From NCBI GenBank assembly GCA_945919165.1, contig CAMEIZ010000081.1, positions 1-8,606 of the forward strand: 8,606 nt of DNA, in the 5' to 3' direction. Numbering within the stretch: position 1 is the first letter of the stretch; every line of letters begins with the position of its first letter. Below are positions 1 through 6,696 of the stretch, piece after piece. The notes beneath the pieces are model-generated. The model was not told the DNA's origin. It worked only from the letters and a program-made list of their open reading frames with translations, and searched no databases. The DNA is from an uncultured Traorella sp. (GTDB lineage Bacteria; Bacillota_I; Bacilli_A; Erysipelotrichales; Erysipelotrichaceae). The translations under genes and the position numbers were made by a program.

Positions 1-876
1 AATATTCCTGTGGTAGGTACGATGGCTCACAGCTTTGTACAGTCGTATGATTGTGAATATGATGCTTTCTTAAGCTATGCCAAGACTTACCCTGACAGCT
101 GTATTGTGCTTTTGGATACATATGATACACTTGGCAGCGGTATTAAAAATGCTATTCGTCTGGAAAAAGAATATTTGGCACCAAGAGGTCATCATTTGGT
201 CGGAGTACGTATTGATTCAGGTGATATTGCTTATTTATCAAGTCAGATTCGAAAAGAGCTTGATGAAAACGGTATGTCTTTCTGTAAGATCGTGGCTTCT
301 AATTCATTTGATGAATATATCATCAAATCATTAATTGAACAGGGGGCTCAGATTGACAGCTTTGGCGTTGGAGAAAATCTGATCGTATCCAAATCATCTC
401 CGGTATTTGGAGGTGTATATAAGCTTTCAAGTGTCCTTGAAAATGGGCAGATGATTCCAAAAATCAAGATTAGTGAGAATGTAGAGAAAATGACCAATCC
501 GGGATTTAAGGATCTCTATCGTATTTATGAGAAAGAAAGCGGTATGATGCGCGCTGATGTGATGACTATTCATGGACAGAAAATTGATGTCAATCAGGAT
601 CTGACAATTTATCATCCAAACAGCATGTGGATGAATAAAACTTTTAGAGCGAATGAGTATTACATTGAAGATCTTTTACAGCCAATTTTTATTGATGGAC
701 ATCTTGTTTATGATGTTCCGGATGTTGAAGAAATCAAAAGCTATGCGAAAGAACAGCTCAATCACTTATGGCCTCAATATAAGCGTTTTGAATACCCACA
801 TGTCTACAAGGTTTCACTTACAAAGGAACTATTGGATTTAAAAACTGAATTAATTGAAAGTTTAAGAAAGAAATAG
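1..876 (+). CDS. pncB: Nicotinate phosphoribosyltransferase, C-terminal part (5' end outside window)
   Basis: This enzyme joins nicotinate to phosphoribosyl pyrophosphate, using ATP, to give nicotinate mononucleotide. It is the entry step of the Preiss-Handler NAD salvage route and acts in the cytoplasm. The frame is open from base 1 and gives 291 residues, against roughly 480 for the usual family member, so about the last 60 percent is present. Family signatures read in order are GTMAHSF near residues 6-12, LLDTYDT near 37-43, GVRIDSGD near 68-75, and IDSFGVGENLIVSKSSPVFG near 118-137, which forms the phosphoribosyl-binding part of the barrel. There is no frameshift or internal stop. An ATP-independent nicotinamide enzyme is unlikely given these motifs. 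The gene ends just before a strong terminator, so it is probably the last gene of its transcript. Confidence 0.93.
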   Translation, partial: NIPVVGTMAHSFVQSYDCEYDAFLSYAKTYPDSCIVLLDTYDTLGSGIKNAIRLEKEYLAPRGHHLVGVRIDSGDIAYLSSQIRKELDENGMSFCKIVASNSFDEYIIKSLIEQGAQIDSFGVGENLIVSKSSPVFGGVYKLSSVLENGQMIPKIKISENVEKMTNPGFKDLYRIYEKESGMMRADVMTIHGQKIDVNQDLTIYHPNSMWMNKTFRANEYYIEDLLQPIFIDGHLVYDVPDVEEIKSYAKEQLNHLWPQYKRFEYPHVYKVSLTKELLDLKTELIESLRKK

Positions 877-878
877 AT

Positions 879-903
879 CTGCATGTGAAAACATGCAGTT
901 TTT
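879..903 (+). terminator. Rho-independent terminator of pncB
   Basis: A perfect 8-bp stem, CTGCATGT (879-886) against ACATGCAG (891-898), closes on a GAAA tetraloop and is followed by TTTTT. It starts three bases after the pncB stop codon. The next gene's ATG is only 15 bases beyond the T-run, leaving no room for a promoter between them. Confidence 0.9.
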
Positions 904-918
904 GATAAGAGAGGAATT

Positions 919-1494
919 ATGAATAAAGAAATCGATATTTCAAATTTGACACTGACTACCAGCCGCTTGATTTTGCGTCCATGGAAATTATCAGATTTAG
1001 ATGATTTTTATGAATATGCATCAGTTGATGGTGTTGGCCAGATGGCAGGATGGCTGCCGCATGAAAATAAAGAAGTCTCTGCCAGAATTTTAAAAGATTT
1101 TATTGAAGGAAAGAAAACTTTTGCACTAGTCTATCAGAATAAAGTGATTGGATCACTTGGAATTGAAAAATATAATGAAGCAGAATTAAAAGAATTTGAT
1201 CCTTTATTTGCCAGAGAACTTGGTTTTGTATTATCAAAAGACTATTGGGGAAAAGGTTTGATGAGTGAAGCCGTGCAAGAAGTCGTGCGATATTTATTTG
1301 AGGATGAAGGCTTAGATGTGATTTTCTGTGGTCATTTTGTATCAAATCATCAATCAAAACGAGTTCAGGAAAAAAACGGTTTTCATTTTTATAAAAAAAT
1401 TCTTTTTACAACACGCTTCAATACTGTAGAAGAAACCAATTTGAATCTTTTATATAGAGAAGAATGGATGAAAATGCATGAAAATACTAAATGA
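919..1494 (+). CDS. GNAT family N-acetyltransferase (RimJ/RimL-like)
   Basis: This protein of 191 residues most likely moves an acetyl group from acetyl-CoA to an amine. The N-terminal TTSRLILRPWKLSDLDDFYEY (about 13-33) is typical of the RimJ/RimL branch. YWGKGLMSEAV (109-119) is motif A, the glycine-containing pyrophosphate loop for CoA. SNHQSKRVQEKNGF (142-155) is the usual C-terminal signature of this branch. The substrate cannot be read from sequence; ribosomal protein N-termini, small amines and drugs are all known for the superfamily. The start is supported by GAGAGG at 909-914, four bases before ATG. The gene lies directly behind the pncB terminator with no space for its own promoter, so expression needs read-through or a promoter inside pncB. 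The CPBP protease gene follows after an 87-base gap. Confidence 0.88.
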   Translation: MNKEIDISNLTLTTSRLILRPWKLSDLDDFYEYASVDGVGQMAGWLPHENKEVSARILKDFIEGKKTFALVYQNKVIGSLGIEKYNEAELKEFDPLFARELGFVLSKDYWGKGLMSEAVQEVVRYLFEDEGLDVIFCGHFVSNHQSKRVQEKNGFHFYKKILFTTRFNTVEETNLNLLYREEWMKMHENTK

Positions 1495-1581
1495 AGATGA
1501 AATCAATAAAAACATTTTTTAATGAACCTTGTCTTCTTAATGAAACAATAAATATTATCAAAACAAAAGAGGTGAAAGAAA

Positions 1582-2259
1582 ATGAATAAGAAAAAGGCTG
1601 TCTGGATTGTATTATCGGTTTTCTTATGCTCTTTTTTGATGATTTTTGTAGATGGATGGATTCAACCATCTTATTGGATCAAGTCTTTGATTAAGATGGT
1701 TTTATTTTTATTAATTCCAATGATTTATGTTATTTTCAATCATGAAACAAATGAATTGAAAAGACTTTTCAAGTTTTCTAAAAAAGGTCTGTTTACAGCT
1801 TTTCTTATTGGTATAAGTCTTTATATTTTAATGATCGACGGATATTTTGTATTAAGAAAAACAGTTGATTTTTCACTCATACCACAACATTTGGTTATGG
1901 ATATTGGCGTAAATGCAGATAATTTTGTTGTGGTAGCATTTTATATTTCACTGATCAACTCCTTTTTGGAAGAGTTTTTCTTTCGCGGTTACAGTTTTCT
2001 TTTTCTTAAAGAAAAAACTTCTGGATGGTTTGCTTTTGTCATGAGTTCTTTTGTTTTTGCTCTTTATCATTTAGGTATGATGAAAGGCTGGTTTCAAGAT
2101 GGATTTATGCTGGTGACTTTTTTTGGTTTGTTTTTGGGTGGATGTATCTTTAATGTACTGGATATGAAAAATGAAACTATTTATTCGGGATGGCTGGTGC
2201 ATGCTTTTGTCAATTTGGGTATCAATACGATTGGTTTGATTTTGTTTCAGCTCATATAA
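1582..2259 (+). CDS. CPBP family intramembrane glutamic endopeptidase (CAAX protease/Abi family)
   Basis: This is a 225-residue polytopic membrane protein. Hydrophobic segments lie at about 7-24, 37-53, 70-90, 114-128, 148-162, 175-193 and 204-224. The three CPBP signatures are present: EExxxR as E130-E131 with R135 (EEFFFRGYSF), FxxxH ending at H163 (FALYH), and HxxxN as H207 and N211 (HAFVN). These residues form the predicted intramembrane active site, so the enzyme is probably active. Family members include prenyl-protein proteases, bacteriocin-immunity proteins and regulated membrane proteases; nothing here narrows the substrate. The start is set by GAGGTG at 1569-1574, seven bases before ATG. 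A weak -10-like TATTAT (1553-1558) upstream would leave a very short leader. The gene ends in a terminator shared with the convergent hydrolase. Confidence 0.88.
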   Translation: MNKKKAVWIVLSVFLCSFLMIFVDGWIQPSYWIKSLIKMVLFLLIPMIYVIFNHETNELKRLFKFSKKGLFTAFLIGISLYILMIDGYFVLRKTVDFSLIPQHLVMDIGVNADNFVVVAFYISLINSFLEEFFFRGYSFLFLKEKTSGWFAFVMSSFVFALYHLGMMKGWFQDGFMLVTFFGLFLGGCIFNVLDMKNETIYSGWLVHAFVNLGINTIGLILFQLI

Positions 2260-2295
2260 AAAAGATATTTCAATGCGAAATATCTTTTATTTTTC
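2260..2295. terminator. Bidirectional terminator between the CPBP protease and the hydrolase
   Basis: An 11-bp perfect stem, AAAAGATATTT (2260-2270) against AAATATCTTTT (2278-2288), has a 7-base loop. On the plus strand it is followed by ATTTTT. On the minus strand the A-rich left side and the preceding bases give a T-rich tail. The plus-strand stop codon ends at 2259 and the minus-strand stop codon (2287-2289) lies in the right arm, so one hairpin serves both convergent genes. Confidence 0.85.
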
Positions 2296-3005
2296 GTTAT
2301 GAATCGGCAAAAGCCTATCATGAAAATAATCATCTATCAAAAGGAAAGCCACATCTTTTACTTTTTCATCACTTAGAATGCGATGCTTTCCTTGATGAAG
2401 AAAGATGAGTTGTTTCTGATCGTGGTCAATTTGTTCATAACCCCATTCACTGCTTCTTGTTGGAATGACTTCATCATCATCACCTTGAATAATCAAGACC
2501 GGACACGTTACTTTTCTGATCTCATTTTTGTATTCTTTGACACATTCCATGAAATCGCCATAAAAGTTTTTCGGCAGAGAAGGCTTGACTTCATCACTGC
2601 TTGAGAAAAACTTTTTACCAGTTTTGATGGCAATGTTGGTATAGTTTTCAAGATTGAAATGAATAAATGCCGGTGATATCAGAATCAGTTTTTCTATTGG
2701 ATATTTACTTGCCAGATAAGAAGCAATGACACCGCCCATTGAAAATCCTAATAAATAGATTTTTCGATTGTTTTTGATTTCTTCCAACAATGCATTTTCA
2801 GCACGTTCTACCCATTTTTTATAATCGTGATCTTCTTCATCCAGCTCAAACAGATTGAAGGTTTTGACTTCACAAAGATGAGCTTGGGCATATTCCAAGA
2901 AATCATCCATTTCTTTTTCTCTTCTGACACCAAGCCATGGATGGTTACAATAACGGGTGTTTGTTGATTTTTGTTGATAAAGAATTGTTTCAGTTTTTCA
3001 AACAT
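2287..3005 (-). pseudogene. Alpha/beta hydrolase with a single-base frameshift near the N-terminus
   Basis: Two minus-strand frames together make one alpha/beta hydrolase. The first starts at 3005 (MFEKLKQFF...VIVTIHG) with a good ribosome site, AGAGGT at 3016-3011, five bases before ATG. It loses the family pattern just after HG. The second frame continues with GVRREKEMDDFLEY and runs to the stop. Adding one base in the AA run at about 2932-2933 restores HGFGVRREKE and a 239-residue protein of normal length. In that numbering the catalytic triad is complete: Ser89 in GFSMGG, Asp178 in GDDDEVIP and His208 in GKHRI, with the HGFG oxyanion region near residue 24. The rest is uninterrupted, so the lesion is recent or a base-call error. 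A shorter product could start at the ATG at 2910 but would lack the first strand and oxyanion loop. The family is a serine esterase/lipase-like hydrolase; the substrate is unknown. Confidence 0.82.
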
Positions 3006-3113
3006 AAATTACCTCTATTCTATTGTACCATAAAGTGAAACAAAACGACAGACTGAATTCTTTCGACAAATTTTTCAAATCATTTCGCCTACTATGAATG
3101 GGGAGGTAAGATG

Positions 3114-3581
3114 ATGGATCTAATAAAAACCAGAAAGGATAAAAGTCAGATTCATTTGTTGTTGAATGATCATGTGCCCAATTATGCCATGAAAAATGAA
3201 TTTCAAACATCATCATTTTCTTTGAAATTGAATTATCTTGAAATTCATGAAGATGAATATTTTGGATATGTGATTGAAAAAGGCGGTGTTTTTTTATGTA
3301 CGAATGTTTTGATTAAGAATTTGACTAATGAAATCCTGTCTTTTTCAAAAAATGATTTTCTGATCAGCTATGATAAAGAAGGTCCTTTTGAAGCTGAAGA
3401 AAATTTTGGGGTTACAGGTCAGTTTGAAGATGAAATCGCTCTGAGACCCTATGAGGAAGTAAAAGGAAAATATGTATATATCATGTCTCAAAATGCTAAG
3501 AAAATCGCTTTTAAATTTTATGAACCTTATGATGATCAGAATATGAAAGAATATCGATTAAGATATGTGATTCCTCAATGA
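3114..3581 (+). CDS. Uncharacterised cytoplasmic beta-rich protein, DUF4352-like by pattern
   Basis: This protein has 155 residues and no recognised signal peptide, membrane segment or lipobox. The middle and C-terminal parts (FLCTNVLIKNLTNEILSFSK at about 60-79, NDFLISYD next, then LRPYEEVKGKYVYIM at about 110-124 and KIAFKFYEPYDD near 130-141) follow the spacing of DUF4352-type immunoglobulin-like domains. In those, an N-linked 'ikNltnE' strand is followed by 'dF.l.d' and a 'p.e.v.G...f' strand. The domain is normally found on secreted or lipid-anchored proteins, so a form without an export signal is unusual. This is pattern recognition, not a confirmed hit, and no function is offered. GGGAGG at 3101-3106 lies seven bases from the ATG at 3114 and only four from an alternative ATG at 3111; I prefer 3114. 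No terminator is evident before the metQ promoter 30 bases downstream. Confidence 0.75.
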   Translation: MDLIKTRKDKSQIHLLLNDHVPNYAMKNEFQTSSFSLKLNYLEIHEDEYFGYVIEKGGVFLCTNVLIKNLTNEILSFSKNDFLISYDKEGPFEAEENFGVTGQFEDEIALRPYEEVKGKYVYIMSQNAKKIAFKFYEPYDDQNMKEYRLRYVIPQ

Positions 3582-3612
3582 AAATTGTTTCAGAAAAAAA
3601 TAGAAAATAAAC

Positions 3613-3640
3613 TTGACATTTTGAAAATCTGTTTTATAAT
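3613..3640 (+). promoter_or_regulatory. Consensus housekeeping (sigma-A) promoter of the T-box/metQ unit
   Basis: A perfect -35 TTGACA (3613-3618) and perfect -10 TATAAT (3635-3640) are separated by 16 bases. Transcription would start near 3647, just ahead of the T-box leader. A promoter this close to consensus fits control by later attenuation rather than by initiation. Confidence 0.9.
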
Positions 3641-3646
3641 AACAGC

Positions 3647-3893
3647 ATAAGCAATGAAGAGAAGAGTAGAAAGCTAGCTTGCATAGAGAGTTTCCGTTTG
3701 GTGAAAGGAAAACAAGTGAACTTATCGAAGATGGTCTTGGAGCTGTATGGCTGATATTTTAGGCTATACCGGGTTCGCTCGTTAAAGCGATAGAGTATGA
3801 TGGTACTCGAAGAGGTTCATGTCGTGAGGCATGAATGAACAAAGGTGGTAACACGAAGTCAACTTTCGTCCTTTAGGGGTGAAAGTTTTTTTT
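3647..3893 (+). ncRNA. T-box riboswitch leader, probably methionine-specific
   Basis: A T-box leader senses uncharged tRNA and lets transcription continue into the downstream gene. Stem I shows the AGAGAG element (3685-3690) and a distal hairpin TTTCC/GGAAA holding TTTGGTGAAA. On the 3' side, GAAG-ATG-GTC-TTGGAGC places ATG (3731-3733) at the specifier position, which means methionine. A GAGTA/TACTC hairpin (3794-3808) fits stem III. The antiterminator is explicit: AAAGG (3841-3845) pairs with CCTTT (3870-3874) and ACGAA (3853-3857) with TTCGT (3865-3869), flanking a bulge that begins TGGT. TGGT would pair with ACCA, the 3' end of a tRNA with discriminator A; this fits tRNA-Met and argues against reading the overlapping TGG as a Trp specifier. 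The class is very sure, the Met specificity fairly sure. The leader fills the whole interval between 3582 and the metQ start. Confidence 0.93.
3861..3893 (+). terminator. T-box-controlled terminator
   Basis: The stem AACTTTCGTCC (3861-3871) pairs with GGGTGAAAGTT (3877-3887), including two G-T pairs, around the loop TTTAG. A run of T continues to 3893. The left arm uses TTCGTCC, the same bases needed by the antiterminator, so the two structures exclude each other. Confidence 0.92.
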
Positions 3894-3923
3894 CACCCAA
3901 GTTGAAGAAATGGAGAGAAGAAA

Positions 3924-4745
3924 ATGAAAAAATTATTATCAAGCATTTTGGCACTTGCCCTACTGGCAGGATGCTCAACAACCGGAGAAACTGAAGACAA
4001 AACGATTACTGTAGGAGTATCACCTCAGCCTCATGGCATGATTCTTGAAGCAGTACGCGATGAAATTGAAGCAAAAGGTTATAAGCTCGTCATTGAAGAA
4101 TTCTCAGATTATGTTATGCCAAATGTTGGTTTAAGTGAAGGAAGTCTGGATGCCAACTATTTCCAGCATGTTCCTTATCTGGAAGATTATAATGCAAATA
4201 ATGGAACAGATTTAGTCAGTGCCGGAGCTATCCATTATGAACCATTTGCTATTTATGCAGGAAAAGATCATGCCGTCAATACCAATTTAACTGTAGATGA
4301 TATTCCTGAAAAAGCAATCATTGGAATTCCAAATGATGGAAGCAATGAAGCCAGAGCATTAGCTTTATTGGAAGCAATCGGATTGATCAAGATTGATAAA
4401 GAAGCAGGTCTTTTGGCAACAAAGAATGATATTATTGAAAATCCAAAGAATGTTGAAATTCTGGAACTTGAAGCAAAAGTATTGCCTGCTCAGTTATCTG
4501 AACTTGATTATGCAGTTATTAATGGTAATTATGCATTAGGTGCTAATATCGGAAATTTAGCTTGTGTATTTGAAGATGTGAACAGTATTGGTCTTCAGAC
4601 TTATGCAAATGTGATTGCAGTACGTAAGGGTGAAGAAAACAGTGAAAAGACAAAGGTGCTGATTGAAGCTTTAACAAGTGAAAAGGCTGTTCAATACATC
4701 AAAGATACATTTGGTGATGCAGTAGTTTCTGTTGTAGGAAAATAA
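3924..4745 (+). CDS. metQ: MetQ/NlpA family methionine-binding lipoprotein
   Basis: This is the substrate-binding lipoprotein of a D/L-methionine ABC importer, anchored outside the cytoplasmic membrane. It has 273 residues. A short signal peptide ends in the lipobox LAGC with the lipidated Cys at residue 17. Family signatures follow: VGVSPQPHGMILEAV (30-44), DANYFQHVPYLEDYN (76-90), IHYEPFAIYAGK (103-114), IGIPNDGSNEARALALLE (133-150) and YAVINGNYALGANI (196-209), which lines the ligand pocket. GGAGAG at 3912-3917 supports the start. The T-box upstream reads methionine, which supports this substrate rather than another amino acid. The ATPase metN and permease metI are absent on either side and the gene is closed by its own terminator, so it must work with a transporter encoded elsewhere or be a spare binding protein. 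Confidence 0.93.
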   Translation: MKKLLSSILALALLAGCSTTGETEDKTITVGVSPQPHGMILEAVRDEIEAKGYKLVIEEFSDYVMPNVGLSEGSLDANYFQHVPYLEDYNANNGTDLVSAGAIHYEPFAIYAGKDHAVNTNLTVDDIPEKAIIGIPNDGSNEARALALLEAIGLIKIDKEAGLLATKNDIIENPKNVEILELEAKVLPAQLSELDYAVINGNYALGANIGNLACVFEDVNSIGLQTYANVIAVRKGEENSEKTKVLIEALTSEKAVQYIKDTFGDAVVSVVGK

Positions 4746-4751
4746 ATAACT

Positions 4752-4780
4752 AAAGAGATTGAGAAAAATCAATCTCTTTT
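4752..4780 (+). terminator. Rho-independent terminator of metQ
   Basis: An 11-bp perfect stem, AAAGAGATTGA (4752-4762) against TCAATCTCTTT (4769-4779), has the 6-base loop GAAAAA and is followed by T-rich sequence (TTTTAATTTATTTTT). It starts seven bases after the metQ stop and separates metQ from the two-component system. Confidence 0.9.
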
Positions 4781-4815
4781 AATTTATTTTTAGTCATTTG
4801 TGATATAGTAGCTTT

Positions 4816-4820
4816 GAGGT
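4816..4820 (+). promoter_or_regulatory. Ribosome binding site fixing the response-regulator start
   Basis: GAGGT lies five bases before the ATG at 4826. An in-frame TTG at 4814 would have this site inside its own coding sequence and adds only MRYF, which is not typical of the family, so 4826 is the better start. Confidence 0.75.
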
Positions 4821-4825
4821 ACTTT

Positions 4826-5497
4826 ATGAGAATATTACTAGGTGAAGATGAAAAAGAACTGTCACATGCATTATGTGCTATTCTGAAACATCATCATTAC
4901 AGTGTAGATGCTGTCTATGATGGAGAAGAAGCTCTCTATTATGCATCAAACAGTGAATATGATGTGATTTTGTTGGACATTATGATGCCCAAACTGGATG
5001 GTATTGAAGTGCTCAAACGATTAAGAACAGCCAAAAATGCAACACCGATTATGATGCTGACAGCAAAAGGTGAAAGTGAGGATATCATTCGTGGTCTTGA
5101 TTTTGGAGCTGATGATTATTTAAGTAAACCTTTTGTGATGAATGAGCTGTTAGCCCGTATACGTGCTTTAACAAGAAGAAAGAATGAAATGCTGTCAGAT
5201 GAGCTGACATTTTCAGATATATCTTTGAATCGATTAAGCTATGAATTAAGTGTCAAAGATCAAAAAATACGTCTTTCGAATAAAGAATTTCAGGTTATGG
5301 AAATGCTGATGATGTCAAATGGCCGAATTATTTCTACGGAAACTTTCATGGATCGGATCTGGGGCTATGATTCAGATGCTGAAATCAATGTGGTTTGGGT
5401 TTATATCAGTTCTCTTAGAAAAAAGCTTTCTTTACTGGGCAGTCGGGTAAGTATTAAAGCAGCCAGAGGTGTAGGATATACGCTGGAGGAAGCATGA
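4826..5497 (+). CDS. OmpR/PhoB-family response regulator
   Basis: This is a cytoplasmic transcription factor switched on by phosphorylation from the kinase encoded next to it. It has 223 residues, normal for the family. The receiver domain (1 to about 115) has the acidic pair D8-E9 (GEDE), phosphoacceptor D51 (LLDIMMP), T79 (MMLTAK) and K101 (SKPF), so it should be fully functional. The winged-helix DNA-binding domain (about 126-221) shows LSNKEFQVMEML, the region VVWVYISSLRKKL that holds the recognition helix, and the hairpin wing ARGVGYTL. The stop overlaps the kinase start by ATGA, which implies translational coupling. The target genes are unknown; the ABC permease that begins at 8232 is a candidate. 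Confidence 0.94.
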   Translation: MRILLGEDEKELSHALCAILKHHHYSVDAVYDGEEALYYASNSEYDVILLDIMMPKLDGIEVLKRLRTAKNATPIMMLTAKGESEDIIRGLDFGADDYLSKPFVMNELLARIRALTRRKNEMLSDELTFSDISLNRLSYELSVKDQKIRLSNKEFQVMEMLMMSNGRIISTETFMDRIWGYDSDAEINVVWVYISSLRKKLSLLGSRVSIKAARGVGYTLEEA

Positions 5498-6696
5498 TTG
5501 AAAAATATCAGAAACGATTCATTAAGATCATGATGCTGTCGATTTTTATTGTATTAATGATTATTGAATCGGCTGTGAATTTGATTAATATCTGGTCTGT
5601 AGTCAGTTCTGCAAATGGGAAAATTGACTATTTGGTTCTGAATGGCGGCTTTTTTGATGAAAAACCAAAAAATGAATTCGGTATGGAACCGCATAAATCA
5701 CCCTTTGATTTCCAGTATTTCAGTGTGTTTCTGAATCAGGATGATGAAGTGACACAAATCATCACCTCACATTTTTTGCCTGTATCGGATAATCAAATGC
5801 TTATGTTAACACAAAAAGCGATCAGTCATCAGAAAAATGGATGGGCGAGTGGATTTCAGTATCGGATCTGTGAGATTGAAAACGGAAAAATGATTCTGTT
5901 TGTCAGTATTCAAAGTCAATTGAATTCCTTAAAGACTTTCTTTCTTACTTCTGTCATGATTGTCGGATTAGCACTTTTATTTTTGTTTGTGCTTGTTACA
6001 ATGGCATCAAAAAAAGCAATCTCACCACTTGCTCAAGCCATGGAAAAACAAAAACGTTTTATCAGTGATGCTTCTCATGAAATTAAAACACCACTGGCGA
6101 TTATTTCTGCTAATAATGAAGTATTATCAATGGAAATTGGTGATAATGAATGGATTCAAAGTAATCAAAAACAGATTCATCGATTAAATGAGCTTATCAG
6201 TAAGCTATTGATTTTAACGAAGATGGATGAAAATATCAATATTCAGCCTATTGAAATCAATTTAAGTGAATGCCTTGAAAATACCATTTCTTCATTTAAA
6301 CCTTTAATGGAACATAAATCGATTTCATGTTCTAAAAACATCAAAGAAAATCTAATATTGAGTGCTGATGCACAAAGCATCCAAACATTAATCAATATCT
6401 TGCTTGATAATGCTATCAAATATTGTTCAAAACCATATCAGATAGATATAAAAGCCTACAGTCATGCGAAAAAATGCTGTCTTGAGGTTTATAACAGTGC
6501 TCAAAATATTGATCATGTCAGCGACTGGTTTGAACGCTTTTATCGAGGAGACAGTTCACATTCTTCCCATATCCAGGGACAGGGAATAGGATTATCCATT
6601 GCGAAAGCCATCTGTGAAGCACATCATGGAACTATATCCGCTGAAAAATATCATGATGGCATTCTTTTTAAGGTAGAGCTTTCTTTAATCAAATAA
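5494..6696 (+). CDS. Sensor histidine kinase (HisKA/HATPase_c), partner of the upstream regulator
   Basis: This is a 400-residue membrane kinase. A first membrane segment lies at about 12-35, a sensor region of roughly 115 residues outside the membrane at 36-148, and a second segment at about 149-171. The H-box has the phosphorylated His195 in SDASHEIKTPL. The ATPase domain has the N-box LLDNAIKYC with Asn306, the F-box WFERFYRGDSS (345-355) and the G2 box GQGIGLSIAKAI (362-373). The G1 box, normally DxGxG, is replaced by NSAQN (334-338), so Asp and both glycines are gone; Asn in place of Asp occurs in related kinases, but loss of both glycines is unusual. GGAGG at 5485-5489 inside the regulator gene is the ribosome site. 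The extracellular region has few cysteines and no recognised sensor domain, so the signal is unknown. Confidence 0.92.
   Translation: MIEKYQKRFIKIMMLSIFIVLMIIESAVNLINIWSVVSSANGKIDYLVLNGGFFDEKPKNEFGMEPHKSPFDFQYFSVFLNQDDEVTQIITSHFLPVSDNQMLMLTQKAISHQKNGWASGFQYRICEIENGKMILFVSIQSQLNSLKTFFLTSVMIVGLALLFLFVLVTMASKKAISPLAQAMEKQKRFISDASHEIKTPLAIISANNEVLSMEIGDNEWIQSNQKQIHRLNELISKLLILTKMDENINIQPIEINLSECLENTISSFKPLMEHKSISCSKNIKENLILSADAQSIQTLINILLDNAIKYCSKPYQIDIKAYSHAKKCCLEVYNSAQNIDHVSDWFERFYRGDSSHSSHIQGQGIGLSIAKAICEAHHGTISAEKYHDGILFKVELSLIK

Noticed and set aside
1529..1558. TTGTCT and TATTAT, 18 bases apart, before the CPBP protease.
   Set aside because: Weak -35, long spacer and a start point only a few bases from the ribosome site.
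2808..3005. A separate 65-residue protein from the frame starting at 3005.
   Set aside because: After HG its sequence loses all hydrolase character, while the next frame continues the family pattern. It is the N-terminal piece of the frameshifted hydrolase.
3022..3030. Extended -10-like TGGTACAAT on the minus strand before the hydrolase.
   Set aside because: Transcription would start about at the ribosome binding site (3016-3011), leaving almost no leader, and no good -35 is present at normal spacing.
3579..3595. TGAAA/TTTCA hairpin after the DUF4352-like gene as its terminator.
   Set aside because: Five-bp stem without a following T-run on the plus strand.
3732..3734. TGG (Trp) as the T-box specifier codon.
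   Set aside because: The spacing to TTGGAGC favours ATG one base earlier. The TGGT bulge matches a discriminator A rather than the G of bacterial tRNA-Trp, and the gene is metQ.
4801..4809. Extended -10-like TGATATAGT before the response regulator.
   Set aside because: The implied start point falls at the ribosome site (4816-4820), and the -35 region has no match. It may still be used, but I cannot support it.
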